Below, piece after piece: positions 17,708-27,193 of a stretch of DNA of 64,000 bases; within the stretch, counting starts at the first letter, position 1, and the number at the start of each line of letters is the position of its first letter. The stretch is from NCBI GenBank assembly GCA_027489535.1, contig JAIXZO010000018.1, forward strand, positions 1 through 64,000. The letters run 5' to 3'. Source of the DNA: Hyphomicrobiales bacterium (GTDB lineage: Bacteria; Pseudomonadota; Alphaproteobacteria; Rhizobiales; Beijerinckiaceae). The notes beneath the pieces are model-generated. The model worked only from the letters and a program-made list of their open reading frames with translations, was not told the DNA's origin and did not search any database. A program made the position numbers and the translations under genes.

Positions 17708-19480
17708 ATGTCGATTATTTTAGGTGTTCATTGCGGCGAGCATGACGCTTCCGCCTGCGTCTATGACGATTTCAAACTCGTGTCCGCGGTGTCGCTGGAG
17801 CGGCTGACCAGGAGCAAGAACGCCGGCATTTCAAACGAGGAGCCCTTCCCGAACGCGGCGATCGACGAGGTGCTCTCCGTCGCCGGCCTCTCCCGCAGCG
17901 ACGTCGACGTCGTCAGCATGTCGAGGGCTTCGTTCGAGTACCAGAATTACAGGCTCTCCGGCGTTTTCGCATTGGATCGTCTGTGGCACCGCCTGCGCGG
18001 CAAGACGCGGCGGCGGTTGATGGACAATATGATGCGCAAGGAGCGCACCCGGGACGCCGCTTCGATCTTTCGGGGCGACGAATTCCTGAAGCGCGAAGGC
18101 TTCCCGAAGGCCGCCGTCCATTTCTACAATCACCACCTCGGGCATGGCCTTGCGGCCTATTTCTATTCCGGGTTCGACGAGGCCCTGATCCACACGGCGG
18201 ACGGCATCGGCGACAACACGTCCTACAGCGCGCGGGTCGCGCGCGGCGGGCATCTGGAGGTCTTGTTCGGCGACGACGACGAACTGTTCGGCCGTCCCGA
18301 GATCAACAGCCTCGGCCTGCTCTACGGCCATTTCACGCGGGCGCTGGGCTTCATCTCCAACCGGCATGAGGGCAAGCTCGTCGGCTTGGCGGGATACGGA
18401 AAACCCGTGATCGCCGATCGGATTCTCGCGCATTTCGACGTGACCGCGGAAGGCCGCATCACCTCGGACTTCCCGGGTTACAAGGAGATGGCGGCGGAAG
18501 CCGAAGCCCTTTGCCGCGAGGTCTCGCGCGAGGACGCGGCCGCTTCGGTTCAGCACGCCCTGGAGGTGCTGATGGCGCGCTCCATCGAGGCCGTCCAGAA
18601 CCGGACGGGCATGCGCAATCTCGCCGTCGGCGGCGGCGTCTATGCCAATGTGAAGCTCAACCGCCACATCCTCGAGAACACGCCGACCGAGGCCATCTTC
18701 GTCATCCCGGCCATGGGAGACGACGGTTTGCCGCTGGGCGGATGCCTCGCCTATCTCCACGAAACGCACGGCGCGGAGGAGTGGAACCGGAATCGCCGGC
18801 CGTTGACCTCGATGTGCCTCGGTCGCGGCGACGCGCGTCCGGCAGCCGCCGTGGCGAGCCAATTCCCGCATGCAACCGATCTCGGCGCAGAGGACCGCGA
18901 AACCGTCGTCTCCAAGATCGTCGACGCGCTGATCGAGGGCAAGGCGGTCGGATTGCACGAGGGCCGCATGGAATTCGGACCGCGCGCGCTCGGCGCCCGC
19001 TCCATCATCGCGGCACCCGTCAAGCACGCCGTCAACGAGTCGCTGAATACGCGGCTGTCGCGGTCGGACTTCATGCCCTTCGCGCCCGTGGTGTTGGCCG
19101 AACATGCGGCGGAGGTCTTCGACATCCACGCCGGCAACGCGCATCCGGCGCAGTTCATGACCATCACCTGCAACGTCAAGCCGGAATGGCGCGACCGCAT
19201 TCCCGCCGTCGTGCATGTCGACGGCTCGGCACGGCCGCAGACGGTCGCCCCGGACGCGGGCACGTTCTACCGCCGCATTCTCGAAGTTTATCATGAGCGG
19301 ACCGGATTGCCGGTGCTGATCAATACGAGCTTCAACGTGCACGAAGAACCGATCATCGACACGCCCGAACAGGCGTTCACCGCATTGGTGCAGAACCGCG
19401 TCGACCTCCTGCTCCTCGGCGGACGGCTCTTCGCGCCCGCCGCCGAGCCGGAATTCATCTTGCGAGAGGCGGCTGAATGA
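17708..19480 (+). CDS. Carbamoyltransferase, NodU/CmcH family
   Basis: 590 residues. The N-terminal half starts with LGVHCGEHDASAC and has NHHLGHGLAAYF and HTADGIGDN. Further blocks are GGGVYANVKLNR, EGRMEFGPRALGARSI, FMPFAPVVL and NTSFNVHEEPIIDTP, typical of the YrdC-like carbamoyl transfer and ATP-binding parts. Family members put a carbamoyl group from carbamoyl phosphate on sugars of Nod factors, antibiotics or polysaccharides. Here the likely acceptor is a surface glycan, since glycosyltransferases surround it. Its 3' end overlaps the convergent GT2 by 26 bases. Confidence 0.88.
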   Translation: MSIILGVHCGEHDASACVYDDFKLVSAVSLERLTRSKNAGISNEEPFPNAAIDEVLSVAGLSRSDVDVVSMSRASFEYQNYRLSGVFALDRLWHRLRGKTRRRLMDNMMRKERTRDAASIFRGDEFLKREGFPKAAVHFYNHHLGHGLAAYFYSGFDEALIHTADGIGDNTSYSARVARGGHLEVLFGDDDELFGRPEINSLGLLYGHFTRALGFISNRHEGKLVGLAGYGKPVIADRILAHFDVTAEGRITSDFPGYKEMAAEAEALCREVSREDAAASVQHALEVLMARSIEAVQNRTGMRNLAVGGGVYANVKLNRHILENTPTEAIFVIPAMGDDGLPLGGCLAYLHETHGAEEWNRNRRPLTSMCLGRGDARPAAAVASQFPHATDLGAEDRETVVSKIVDALIEGKAVGLHEGRMEFGPRALGARSIIAAPVKHAVNESLNTRLSRSDFMPFAPVVLAEHAAEVFDIHAGNAHPAQFMTITCNVKPEWRDRIPAVVHVDGSARPQTVAPDAGTFYRRILEVYHERTGLPVLINTSFNVHEEPIIDTPEQAFTALVQNRVDLLLLGGRLFAPAAEPEFILREAAE

Positions 19481-20387
19481 CGGGGCGGTTGCGCAGCGCC
19501 TCATAGAGAAGAGCGCAGCGGAACAGAATTTCGTGCCCTCCCGGCATGGTCCATCGTCCGGGGAACATGGAGGCGGAGAACAAGGTCCGCGGCGACGCGC
19601 CTGCGCCGAAGCAGCGCATGACTTCAAGCTCATGGGCGGAGACGGGCGGGAAGGTCGCGAAATAGGTGCGCGCCTGTTCCCAGACTGCACTCATCCAGTG
19701 CTTGCGCTCCAGCTGCCGGAAGCCGTTGAGCATGCGCGCGGCGAAGCCCAGCCTCATGCCCACGCTGTTTCCGCCGTGCTGGCGGTAGAGCATGGTCGGC
19801 TCGGAATCGAAGATCACGCGGCCTTCGCGCGCGATCGCCAGATAAATCCACCAATCGTGCAGATAGACCGGCCCGACCGGAGGCGTCGCCTTCACCGCTT
19901 CGAGCGCGCGCCGATTCATGGCCGCCGTGCAGCCGGTGACGATGTTGCAGACCAGACGCTGGTTGAGCGGATAGGGCGGAGACCAATCGAGCGACGCGCC
20001 GAGCGGCCGAAGAGTGGCATCGGTCAACGTCGCGCGGGAGCAATACAGCACCGCCTCGTCGCCGGCCGAAGCCAAGGCGCGACGCGCGCGCGCGATCTTG
20101 TCGGGAAACCACACGTCGTCCTGATCGGCGAAAAACACCGTCTCGGCATCGTCGGTCTCGTCGAAGAGCAGGGTCATGAAACTGCCGGCCGGCCCGAGGT
20201 TTCGCCCCTGTCGCAACGTGATGCGGGGATCGCCGAGGCTTTCGAGATAATCGGGCGAGCCGTCGCGGGACCCGTCGTCGCGCACCACGAGACGATCGGC
20301 GGGACCGAGTTGCGGAAGGATGGAAGCGATCTGTTCCGGCAGAAAACGCATGCCGTCATAAGTCGACATCAAAACGACGACGGTCAT
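19455..20387 (-). CDS. GT2 glycosyltransferase
   Basis: 310 residues with a GT-A fold: VVVLMSTYDG at the N terminus, RDDGSRDGSPDYL, and the DxD region FFADQDDVWFPDK. YRQHGGNSVG comes later, typical of rhamnosyl/galactosyl-type family 2 enzymes. The ATG at 20387 is used; upstream codons up to 20459 lack family support. It is convergent with the carbamoyltransferase gene and divergent from the sugar kinase. It probably adds a sugar to a surface glycan. Confidence 0.8.
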   Translation of the reverse strand: MTVVVLMSTYDGMRFLPEQIASILPQLGPADRLVVRDDGSRDGSPDYLESLGDPRITLRQGRNLGPAGSFMTLLFDETDDAETVFFADQDDVWFPDKIARARRALASAGDEAVLYCSRATLTDATLRPLGASLDWSPPYPLNQRLVCNIVTGCTAAMNRRALEAVKATPPVGPVYLHDWWIYLAIAREGRVIFDSEPTMLYRQHGGNSVGMRLGFAARMLNGFRQLERKHWMSAVWEQARTYFATFPPVSAHELEVMRCFGAGASPRTLFSASMFPGRWTMPGGHEILFRCALLYEALRNRPVIQPPLAR

Positions 20388-20571
20388 CGACAAAAAGGTC
20401 CCGCAAAAAGTCTCTTCTAAAAACGCAGGCACTATGGGCGGCGGTACGCGAGGCGTCAAACCATCGTCGCCGACACCGTGAACGCTTCACGACCGGGTGA
20501 CATCGGGGCGCAACTCGCCGATGCTGCCGCACGCCTTCATGAGACCGCTTGCACGAGACCGCTCGCCCGCC

Positions 20572-21480
20572 ATGCGCATTCTTTGTTCCGGGTCGGCGAC
20601 GCTCGACACCATCTTTCGACTGGACGAACTCCCCGACGGTCCCGGCAAGTTCCTGCCGAGCGACGTCGTGCAATCGGCCCACGGGATGGCGGCGAGCGCG
20701 GCGGCTGCGGTTGCCGCTCTGGGTGCGGAGAGCATGCTGTTCGCCCGCGTCGGCGACGACGACGTCGGCCGCAAGATCGTCGCGGATCTGACGGAGGCGG
20801 GCATCGACTGCCGCCATGTGCGTCTCGTCGCCGGAGCGCGCTCGCCGCTGTCCACGGTTCTCGTCGACCGCGCCGGCGAACGGGTCGTCGTCCCGTTCTT
20901 CGATCCCGCGCTCGGGACGGACCCCTCCTGGTTGCCGCTGGCGGAAATCCGGACCTGCGGCGCGGTGTTGGTGGATGTGCGTTGGCCCGAAGGTGCGGCC
21001 GAGGTGCTGCGCACCGCCCGCGCCTGCGGCATTCCCGCCGTGCTCGATGCGGATACGGGACCCGCCGCGTCGCATGAGGCCCTGTTCCCTCTGGCCACGC
21101 ATGTCGTGTTTTCCGAGCCCGCCGCCCTCGCCTTTTCCGGCGCCGCCACGCCGCTCGAGGCGCTTGCGAAGCTCGCGGGCCGACACGAGGGTCTGGTCGC
21201 GATCACGCTCGGGCCTGAAGGCTGCATCTGGTTCGACCGCGCGAAAAGCCGAATCGAACGGCTGCGCGCGCCGTCGGTGGCAGCCGTCGACACCCTCGCG
21301 GCGGGCGATGTCTTTCACGGGGCCTTCACGTTGGCTTTGGCGGAAAAACACCCCGTCGAGGACTGCGTGCGCTTCGCCAATGCGGCGGCAGCGATCAAAT
21401 GCACGGTCTTCGGCGGGCGGCGCGGCGCGCCGGATCGCGCGGCGGTCGAGGCGCTGATCGCAAGAACGCCCTCCCCATGA
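20572..21480 (+). CDS. PfkB-family carbohydrate kinase
   Basis: 302 residues, ribokinase/PfkB fold. It has an N-terminal GSATLD motif, ARVGDDDVGRK, and the C-terminal signature DTLAAGDVFHGAF containing the catalytic aspartate and anion hole. The start at 20572 (MRILCSG) is preferred over an in-frame ATG at 20497 because the family strand begins right there. Substrate unknown; candidates include ribose, fructose or sulfofructose type sugars. It is followed by a hydrolase gene 70 bases downstream. Confidence 0.85.
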   Translation: MRILCSGSATLDTIFRLDELPDGPGKFLPSDVVQSAHGMAASAAAAVAALGAESMLFARVGDDDVGRKIVADLTEAGIDCRHVRLVAGARSPLSTVLVDRAGERVVVPFFDPALGTDPSWLPLAEIRTCGAVLVDVRWPEGAAEVLRTARACGIPAVLDADTGPAASHEALFPLATHVVFSEPAALAFSGAATPLEALAKLAGRHEGLVAITLGPEGCIWFDRAKSRIERLRAPSVAAVDTLAAGDVFHGAFTLALAEKHPVEDCVRFANAAAAIKCTVFGGRRGAPDRAAVEALIARTPSP

Positions 21481-21549
21481 ATGAAGCGAGGCCCTTGCGG
21501 GAGCGTCGCCGTCGCACGACGATGCCGCAGCTTTCGGAGAAGACCCATC

Positions 21550-22401
21550 ATGACGCTGAGCGACGCCGAACTCGAACGGCAATACGACAACCGCGGCAAC
21601 GTGCCGGAACATCCCGCCTTGATTGCGGGCTGGCAACGCGACTCGGCCGCCTACCGGGCCGAGGCAACGGCCGCGGGACATGCGGCGCTCGACATCGCCT
21701 ATGGCGGGCATGAGCGGCAGAAATTCGACGTGTACGGGCCGGGGGGGAACGGCGAAGCCGGGCCGGTCCTGCTGTTCATTCACGGCGGCTACTGGCGCTC
21801 TCTGGACCGCTCGATGTTCGCGCATCTCGCACGCGGAGCGAACGCGCACGGCGTGACCGTGGTGATGCCGAGCTATCGGCTGTGCCCGGACGTCGGGATG
21901 GAGGAGATCGTCGCGGACGTGCGCGCGGCGGCGGTCGCGACGTGGAAGCGCTTCGGCCGTCCGTTCGCCGTGTCGGGCCATTCGGCGGGCGGACATCTGG
22001 CGGGCTGCATCGTCGGGACGGACTGGACCGCCTTTGATTCCGCTCTGCCTGCCGACATGACGCGCAGCGGCTATTCGATTTCCGGGTTGTTCGACCTTGC
22101 CCCGCTGACCCGCATCGCGGTGAACGAGGACCTGCGCATGGATGCGGCGACGGCGGCACGCCTTTCGCCTTGCCTGTGGGCCGCGCCGAAAGGCGCGACG
22201 TTCGACTGCGTCTATGGCGCGCTCGAAACCGAGGAATATGCCCGCCAAAGCCGTTCGGTGGCCGAAGCTTGGGCCGCAGGCGGAGCTGCAACGCGCGTGG
22301 AAGCCTTGCCGGGCGCGAACCATTTTACCGCGCCTGCGCCGTTGGCCGACGCCGCGAGCGCGATGACGGCGCGCGTCACGGCGATGGCGAAGGGCCTGTG
22401 A
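21550..22401 (+). CDS. Alpha/beta hydrolase, arylformamidase-like
   Basis: 283 residues. The oxyanion-hole motif HGGYWRSLD, the nucleophile elbow GHSAGGH and a late histidine in GANHF complete a Ser-Asp-His triad arrangement. The HGGYW block is typical of kynurenine formamidase/arylformamidase-like esterases. The ATG at 21550 has GGAGAA upstream and gives the usual N terminus; a longer reading from 21481 is unlikely. The physiological substrate cannot be told from the neighbours. Confidence 0.75.
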   Translation: MTLSDAELERQYDNRGNVPEHPALIAGWQRDSAAYRAEATAAGHAALDIAYGGHERQKFDVYGPGGNGEAGPVLLFIHGGYWRSLDRSMFAHLARGANAHGVTVVMPSYRLCPDVGMEEIVADVRAAAVATWKRFGRPFAVSGHSAGGHLAGCIVGTDWTAFDSALPADMTRSGYSISGLFDLAPLTRIAVNEDLRMDAATAARLSPCLWAAPKGATFDCVYGALETEEYARQSRSVAEAWAAGGAATRVEALPGANHFTAPAPLADAASAMTARVTAMAKGL

Positions 22402-22513
22402 CGTTTTCGGCCTTCACGGAGCGCGCGCGCGCCCCTACAAATCAGCGGGAACAAGGCCGCACAGGTCTCGAAGGATCAAGCGCCGGAACGGCGCACGACA
22501 AGGGGTAGGGTTC

Positions 22514-23680
22514 ATGAAGCACGTCATCACGCTCGCCGCGGCGAGCCTCGCGCTCACGATCGGTACGGCCGCGGCGCAGGAAAAGCTCAAGATCGGCATG
22601 ATGGTGACGCTGTCCGGCCCTTCCGCCGTGCTCGGCCAGCATCAGCGCGACGCCTTCAACCTCGCCGTGAAGCAGAAGGACGGCAAGCTGGGCGGCCTCG
22701 TCGCCGACGTCGTGATCGTGGACGACGAGCTGAAGCCCGACGTCGCGGTGCAGAAGGTGCAGGGCCTGATCGAGCGCGACAAGGTCGACATCGTGACCGG
22801 CGTGACCTTCTCCAACGTGATGATGGCGATCGCCAAGCCGGTGTTCGAATCGAAGACCTTCCTCGTCAGCTCGAATGCGGGCCCCTCCCCGCTCGCCGGC
22901 AAGGCGTGCTCGCCGTTCTTCTATTCCGCTTCCTACCAGAACGACCAGAACCACGAAGCCATGGGCAAATATGCTCAGGACAAGGGGTTCAAGAAGGTCG
23001 TCGTGATGGTGCCCAATTATCAGGCGGGCAAGGACTCGGCCGCCGGCTTCAAGCGCCACTTCAAGGGCGAGATCGCCGACGAGATCTACACGCAGCTCGG
23101 CCAGCTCGATTTCTCGGCCGAACTCGCCAAGATCGTGGCGGCCAAGCCCGACGCCATCTTCACCTTCATGCCGGGCGGCATGGGCGTGAACCTCGTGAAG
23201 CAGTTCACGCAGGCGGGCCTCTCGGGCAAGATCCCCTTCCTCTCCGCCTTCACCATCGACGAGACCACCCTGCCCGCGACGCAGGATGCGGCGCTCGGAC
23301 TGTTCGCCGGCGCGCAATGGGCGCCGGGCAGCGACAACCCTGCCAGCAAGGCCTTCGTCGCCGCCTTCGAGAAGGAATACGGCTACGTTCCCTCGCTCTA
23401 CGCACAGCAGGCCTATGATTCCGCCTTGCTGATCGACGCTGCCGTGAAGGCTGCGGGCGGCAAGGTGAAGGACAAGGAGGCCATGCAGAAGGCGTTCCGC
23501 ACCGCGAGTTTCGAAAGCGTGCGCGGCTCTTTCAAGATGAACACCAACGGCTTTCCCATTCAGGACTTCTACGTCGTGAAGGCGGTGAAGCGCGCCGACG
23601 GCAAATACGCCACGGAGCCGGTCGAGAAGGTGTTCACGGCCTATGGCGACGTCTACGCCAAGGAATGCGCGATCAACTGA
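22514..23680 (+). CDS. livK: Branched-chain amino acid ABC transporter, substrate-binding protein
   Basis: 388 residues with a clean signal peptide (SLALTIGTAAAQEKL), so periplasmic. The mature protein starts KIGMMVTLSGPSAVLGQ, the typical LivJ/LivK-type type-I binding fold. It is followed by permease and ATPase genes in the standard order. The first gene of the operon is separated from livH by a hairpin that may raise its own transcript level. The ligand could be an amino acid, an amide or another small carboxylate; the family is broad. Confidence 0.88.
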   Translation: MKHVITLAAASLALTIGTAAAQEKLKIGMMVTLSGPSAVLGQHQRDAFNLAVKQKDGKLGGLVADVVIVDDELKPDVAVQKVQGLIERDKVDIVTGVTFSNVMMAIAKPVFESKTFLVSSNAGPSPLAGKACSPFFYSASYQNDQNHEAMGKYAQDKGFKKVVVMVPNYQAGKDSAAGFKRHFKGEIADEIYTQLGQLDFSAELAKIVAAKPDAIFTFMPGGMGVNLVKQFTQAGLSGKIPFLSAFTIDETTLPATQDAALGLFAGAQWAPGSDNPASKAFVAAFEKEYGYVPSLYAQQAYDSALLIDAAVKAAGGKVKDKEAMQKAFRTASFESVRGSFKMNTNGFPIQDFYVVKAVKRADGKYATEPVEKVFTAYGDVYAKECAIN

Positions 23681-23721
23681 TCGGACGCGTTCGCCTTCTC
23701 CCTCGGAAGAAGGCACGGCTG

Positions 23722-23745
23722 AAGGGGCGCATTCGGCGCCCCTTT
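23722..23745 (+). terminator. Intra-operon hairpin between livK and livH
   Basis: AAGGGGCGC and GCGCCCCTT pair around a five-base loop, followed by TCCCG. Placed just after livK, it looks like a partial terminator or 3'-end stabiliser that lets the binding protein be made in excess over the membrane parts. Confidence 0.65.
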
Positions 23746-23811
23746 CCCGTATAGGGGCGGCGAGATCGCACGCCCCGACGCCCGCTCGACAACCCGTTCG
23801 GCCCTTCCGCC

Positions 23812-24738
23812 ATGTCCTTCACCCTTCTCGCCGTTCAGACGCTCAACGGACTTCAGTTCGGCCTGATGCTGTTCTTGGTGGCGGCGGGGCTGACGCTGGT
23901 GTTCGGGGTGATGGACTTCATCAATCTCGCGCACGGCGTGCAGTACATGCTCGGCGCGTATCTGACGGCCGTGCTGGCGCCGCATGCGGGCGGGTTTTTC
24001 GGCGCGCTGGCGCTCGCGCTGCCGCTGACCTTGGCGCTGGGCCTCGTGCTGGAGCGCATCGTCTTTCGACCGCTTTACGGACGCGGGCATCTCGATCAGG
24101 TGCTCGCGACCTTCGGCGTGATCCTGATCGTCAATGAAGGCGTGAAGCTCGCCTTCGGCGCGGCCCCGATCAGCGTGCCGGTGCCGGACCTGCTCTCGGG
24201 ATCGGTGATGCTGACGGACGGGCTGCTGTTTCCCGTGTATCGCCTCGCCATCATCGGCGCGGGCCTCGGGACGGGGCTGCTGCTGTGGCTCGTCATCGAC
24301 GGCACGAAATTCGGCATGCTGGTGCGTGCGGGCGCGACCAACGCGCCGATGGTGTCCGCGCTCGGCGTGGACGTAAGGCGACTGTTCACCGCCGTGACCG
24401 CCTTCGGCGCGATGCTGGCGGGCTTCGCCGGGGCGATGGTGACACCGATCTTGTCGGTCGAGCCCGGCATGGGCGACGGCGTGCTGATCCTCGCCTTCGT
24501 GGTGATCGTGGTCGGCGGGGTCGGCTCGATCCGCGGGGCGTTTCTGGCGGCGTTGCTGATCGGCCTCGTCGATACGCTCGGCCGCTCCTTCGCCACCGAC
24601 ATTCTCAAGCTGATGGTATCCGCGCCGACGGCCAACCGCGTGGGACCGGCGCTCGCCTCGATGGCGATCTACGTGCTGATGGCGGGCGTGCTGGCCGTCA
24701 GGCCGGGCGGGCTGTTCCCGTCGCGGAGCGCGGGATGA
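23812..24738 (+). CDS. livH: Branched-chain amino acid ABC transporter permease
   Basis: 308 residues, about eight hydrophobic segments. LTLVFGVMDFINLAHG near the N terminus is the LivH hallmark, and GGVGSIRGAFLAALLIG is the coupling-helix region. It forms the inner-membrane channel with LivM. The stop overlaps the livM start by four bases (ATGA), so the genes are translationally coupled. Confidence 0.92.
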   Translation: MSFTLLAVQTLNGLQFGLMLFLVAAGLTLVFGVMDFINLAHGVQYMLGAYLTAVLAPHAGGFFGALALALPLTLALGLVLERIVFRPLYGRGHLDQVLATFGVILIVNEGVKLAFGAAPISVPVPDLLSGSVMLTDGLLFPVYRLAIIGAGLGTGLLLWLVIDGTKFGMLVRAGATNAPMVSALGVDVRRLFTAVTAFGAMLAGFAGAMVTPILSVEPGMGDGVLILAFVVIVVGGVGSIRGAFLAALLIGLVDTLGRSFATDILKLMVSAPTANRVGPALASMAIYVLMAGVLAVRPGGLFPSRSAG

Positions 24739-25667
24739 GCAAGACCCGCCGCGACTTTCTCGTTCTCGGGCTGATGCTCGCGATCTTGGCCGTGCTGCCG
24801 CTCGTCGGTCTGCCGGGCTGGGTGATCACCTATACGGCGCGGATCATGGCGTTTGCGATCTGCGCGGTCGCGCTCGATCTCGTGCTCGGCTACGGCGGCA
24901 TGGTGAGCCTGGGGCATGCGGCGTTTCTCGGCATCGGCTCCTATGCGGCGGGCATCCTGATCGCCGAGGGGATCGAGGACTTCTTCATCGGGCTGGCGGC
25001 GGGGGCGGCCGCAGCCGGGCTTTATGCCTTGGCGACGGGCGCGATCGCCGTGCGCACCAAGGGCGTGGCCTTCATCATGATCACGCTCGCCTTCGGGCAG
25101 ATGGCGTTCTTCGTGGCCAATGCGCTCTCCGAATACGGCGGGTCGGACGGCCTCACCTTGTGGTCGCGCGCCACGCTGAACGGCACGCGGGCGCTGAAGA
25201 GCGACACGACGCTGTATTTCGTGATCCTCGCCGCCTTGGTCGCCTCGCTCGGCGTCGTGCGCCTCGTCACGGCCTCGCCCTTCGGCGCGGTGCTGCGCGC
25301 GGCGCGCAACAACCCCGAACGCGTGACCGCGCTGGGCTACGACGTGGAACGCGTGCGGCTGTGGGCCTATGTGCTCTCCGCGGTGCTGTGCGGCGTTGCG
25401 GGAGTGCTGATCGCCAATCTCACCTCCTTCGTCAGCCCGGCGCTGATGGCCTGGCAACGCTCGGGCGAATTCATCGTCATGGTGATCCTCGGCGGGGCCG
25501 GCACGGTGTGGGGCGCGCTGGCGGGAGCCTTCGTCGTGCTGGCGCTCGAAGAGGGGCTGTCGCTCGCGACGCAGCATTGGAAGATCGCGTTCGGCGCGCT
25601 GCTGGTCGCCGTCGTGCTGTTCACGCGCGGCGGCATCGCGGGCCTGTTCGACAGGAGCGCCCGATGA
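24735..25667 (+). CDS. livM: Branched-chain amino acid ABC transporter permease
   Basis: 310 residues, multi-spanning. LVLGYGGMVSLGHAAFLGIG is the LivM hallmark, RAARNNPERVTALGYDV the cytoplasmic loop, and GGAGTVWGALAGAF the coupling segment. The start at 24735 overlaps the livH stop, and its stop overlaps the livG start (ATGA). Confidence 0.92.
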   Translation: MSKTRRDFLVLGLMLAILAVLPLVGLPGWVITYTARIMAFAICAVALDLVLGYGGMVSLGHAAFLGIGSYAAGILIAEGIEDFFIGLAAGAAAAGLYALATGAIAVRTKGVAFIMITLAFGQMAFFVANALSEYGGSDGLTLWSRATLNGTRALKSDTTLYFVILAALVASLGVVRLVTASPFGAVLRAARNNPERVTALGYDVERVRLWAYVLSAVLCGVAGVLIANLTSFVSPALMAWQRSGEFIVMVILGGAGTVWGALAGAFVVLALEEGLSLATQHWKIAFGALLVAVVLFTRGGIAGLFDRSAR

Positions 25668-26419
25668 CGGATGCGGTGCTGCGCCTCGAAAGGCTGACCA
25701 AGCGCTATGGTGCGCTCGTCGTCTCCGACGAGGTGAGCGTCGACGTACGGCCCGGCGAAATCCACGCGCTGATCGGGCCGAACGGAGCCGGGAAGACGAC
25801 GCTGATCGGCCAGATCGCCGGGCGCGTCGCGCCGGATGCGGGACGCGTGTTCCTCGCGGGCGAGGACGTGACGGCGCTGCCCGCGGCGACCCGCGCGCGG
25901 CGAGGACTGGCGCGGACGTTCCAGATCAGCGCGCTCGTGTCGGACGTGACGGCGCGCGAGAACGTGGTGCTCGCGATCCGCAGCCGCAGCCCGGGACGGT
26001 TGATGCCGGTGCCTTGGTTCGGCGCGCGCCGCTTCGACGAGGAAGCCGGCGCGCGGCTGACCGAGGTGGGCCTCGGAGACCGGGCGGACGTGATCGTCTC
26101 GTCGCTGTCGCACGGCGAGCGGCGGGCGCTGGAGCTTGCCGCCGCTCTGGCCCTGCAGCCGAAGGTGCTGCTGCTCGACGAACCGCTCGCGGGCGTCGGC
26201 AAGGATGAAAGCCGCGCCATCGTGAAGCTGATCGGGGGACTGCGCGGGCGCATCCCCATGCTGCTGGTCGAACACGACATGGACGCGGTGTTCAGGCTGG
26301 CGGACCGCATCTCCGTGCTGGTCTACGGCCGCATCGTCGCGACGGGCACGCCGAGCGAGGTGCGGGCCGACCCGCTCGTGCGCTCGGCCTATCTGGGCGA
26401 GGAGGACGCGGCATGCTGA
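25664..26419 (+). CDS. livG: Branched-chain amino acid ABC transporter ATPase
   Basis: 251 residues. Walker A is GPNGAGKTT, the signature is LSHGERRALE, Walker B is VLLLDEP, and the switch histidine is in LVEHDMD. ARTFQISALVSDVTARENV matches LivG. The signature departs slightly from LSGGQ, as is common in this subfamily. The start codon overlaps the livM stop. Confidence 0.93.
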   Translation: MTDAVLRLERLTKRYGALVVSDEVSVDVRPGEIHALIGPNGAGKTTLIGQIAGRVAPDAGRVFLAGEDVTALPAATRARRGLARTFQISALVSDVTARENVVLAIRSRSPGRLMPVPWFGARRFDEEAGARLTEVGLGDRADVIVSSLSHGERRALELAAALALQPKVLLLDEPLAGVGKDESRAIVKLIGGLRGRIPMLLVEHDMDAVFRLADRISVLVYGRIVATGTPSEVRADPLVRSAYLGEEDAAC

Positions 26420-27111
26420 CGGTGCGCGGCCTTTGTGCCGGTTACGGCGACGCGCGGGTGCTGTTCGACGTCGATCTCGACGTCGGCGCGGGCAAGGTGA
26501 CGGCGCTGCTCGGCCGCAACGGCATGGGCAAGACGACGACCGTCCGTGCGATTACGGGGCTGTTGCCGCCGAGCGCGGGCGAAATCGGCTTCGGCGGAAC
26601 GCGGATCGACGGGCTGCCGCCGCACAAAATCGCGCAGACCGGCATCGGCCTCGTGCCCGAGGGACGGCAGGTCTTCCCGACGCTGAACGTCGAGGAAAAC
26701 CTCGTCGCAACGGCGGCGAGCCGGTTCGGCACGACGCGTTGGACGAAGGAACGCGTCTACGCGCTGTTTCCGCGATTGAAGGAGCGTCGCAAGCATCTCG
26801 GCTCGCAGCTTTCGGGGGGCGAACAGCAGATGCTCGCCATCGGCCGCGCGCTGATGACCAACCCGAAGCTCGTTATCATGGACGAGGCGACGGAAGGGCT
26901 CGCGCCGCTGATACGCAAGGAAATCTGGGCCTGCATCGCCGCGCTGAAGGCGGAGGGCGAATCCATCCTCGTCATCGACAAGTCGCTCGACGCGCTGATG
27001 CGCGTTGCGGACCGGCATGTCGTGCTGGAAAAGGGCCGGGTCGTGTGGGCCGGGAGCAATGCCGAACTCGCGGCGGATCGGGACGCGGTGGAGCGCAGGC
27101 TGCACGTCTGA
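26413..27111 (+). CDS. livF: Branched-chain amino acid ABC transporter ATPase
   Basis: 232 residues. Walker A is GRNGMGKTT, the signature LSGGEQQML, and Walker B VIMDEATEG. GLVPEGRQVFPTLNVEENL is diagnostic for LivF. It overlaps livG by seven bases. In the H-loop position a lysine (VIDKSLD) stands where a histidine is often found, as in many LivF proteins. Confidence 0.93.
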   Translation: MLTVRGLCAGYGDARVLFDVDLDVGAGKVTALLGRNGMGKTTTVRAITGLLPPSAGEIGFGGTRIDGLPPHKIAQTGIGLVPEGRQVFPTLNVEENLVATAASRFGTTRWTKERVYALFPRLKERRKHLGSQLSGGEQQMLAIGRALMTNPKLVIMDEATEGLAPLIRKEIWACIAALKAEGESILVIDKSLDALMRVADRHVVLEKGRVVWAGSNAELAADRDAVERRLHV

Positions 27112-27193
27112 CCGGAGCGGCGCTTGCGGGTGATGACGGCGGGCGGCGGCTCGGCTAAGACAGGCGACGTCGAACATCGGACCGGGGCGCGCC

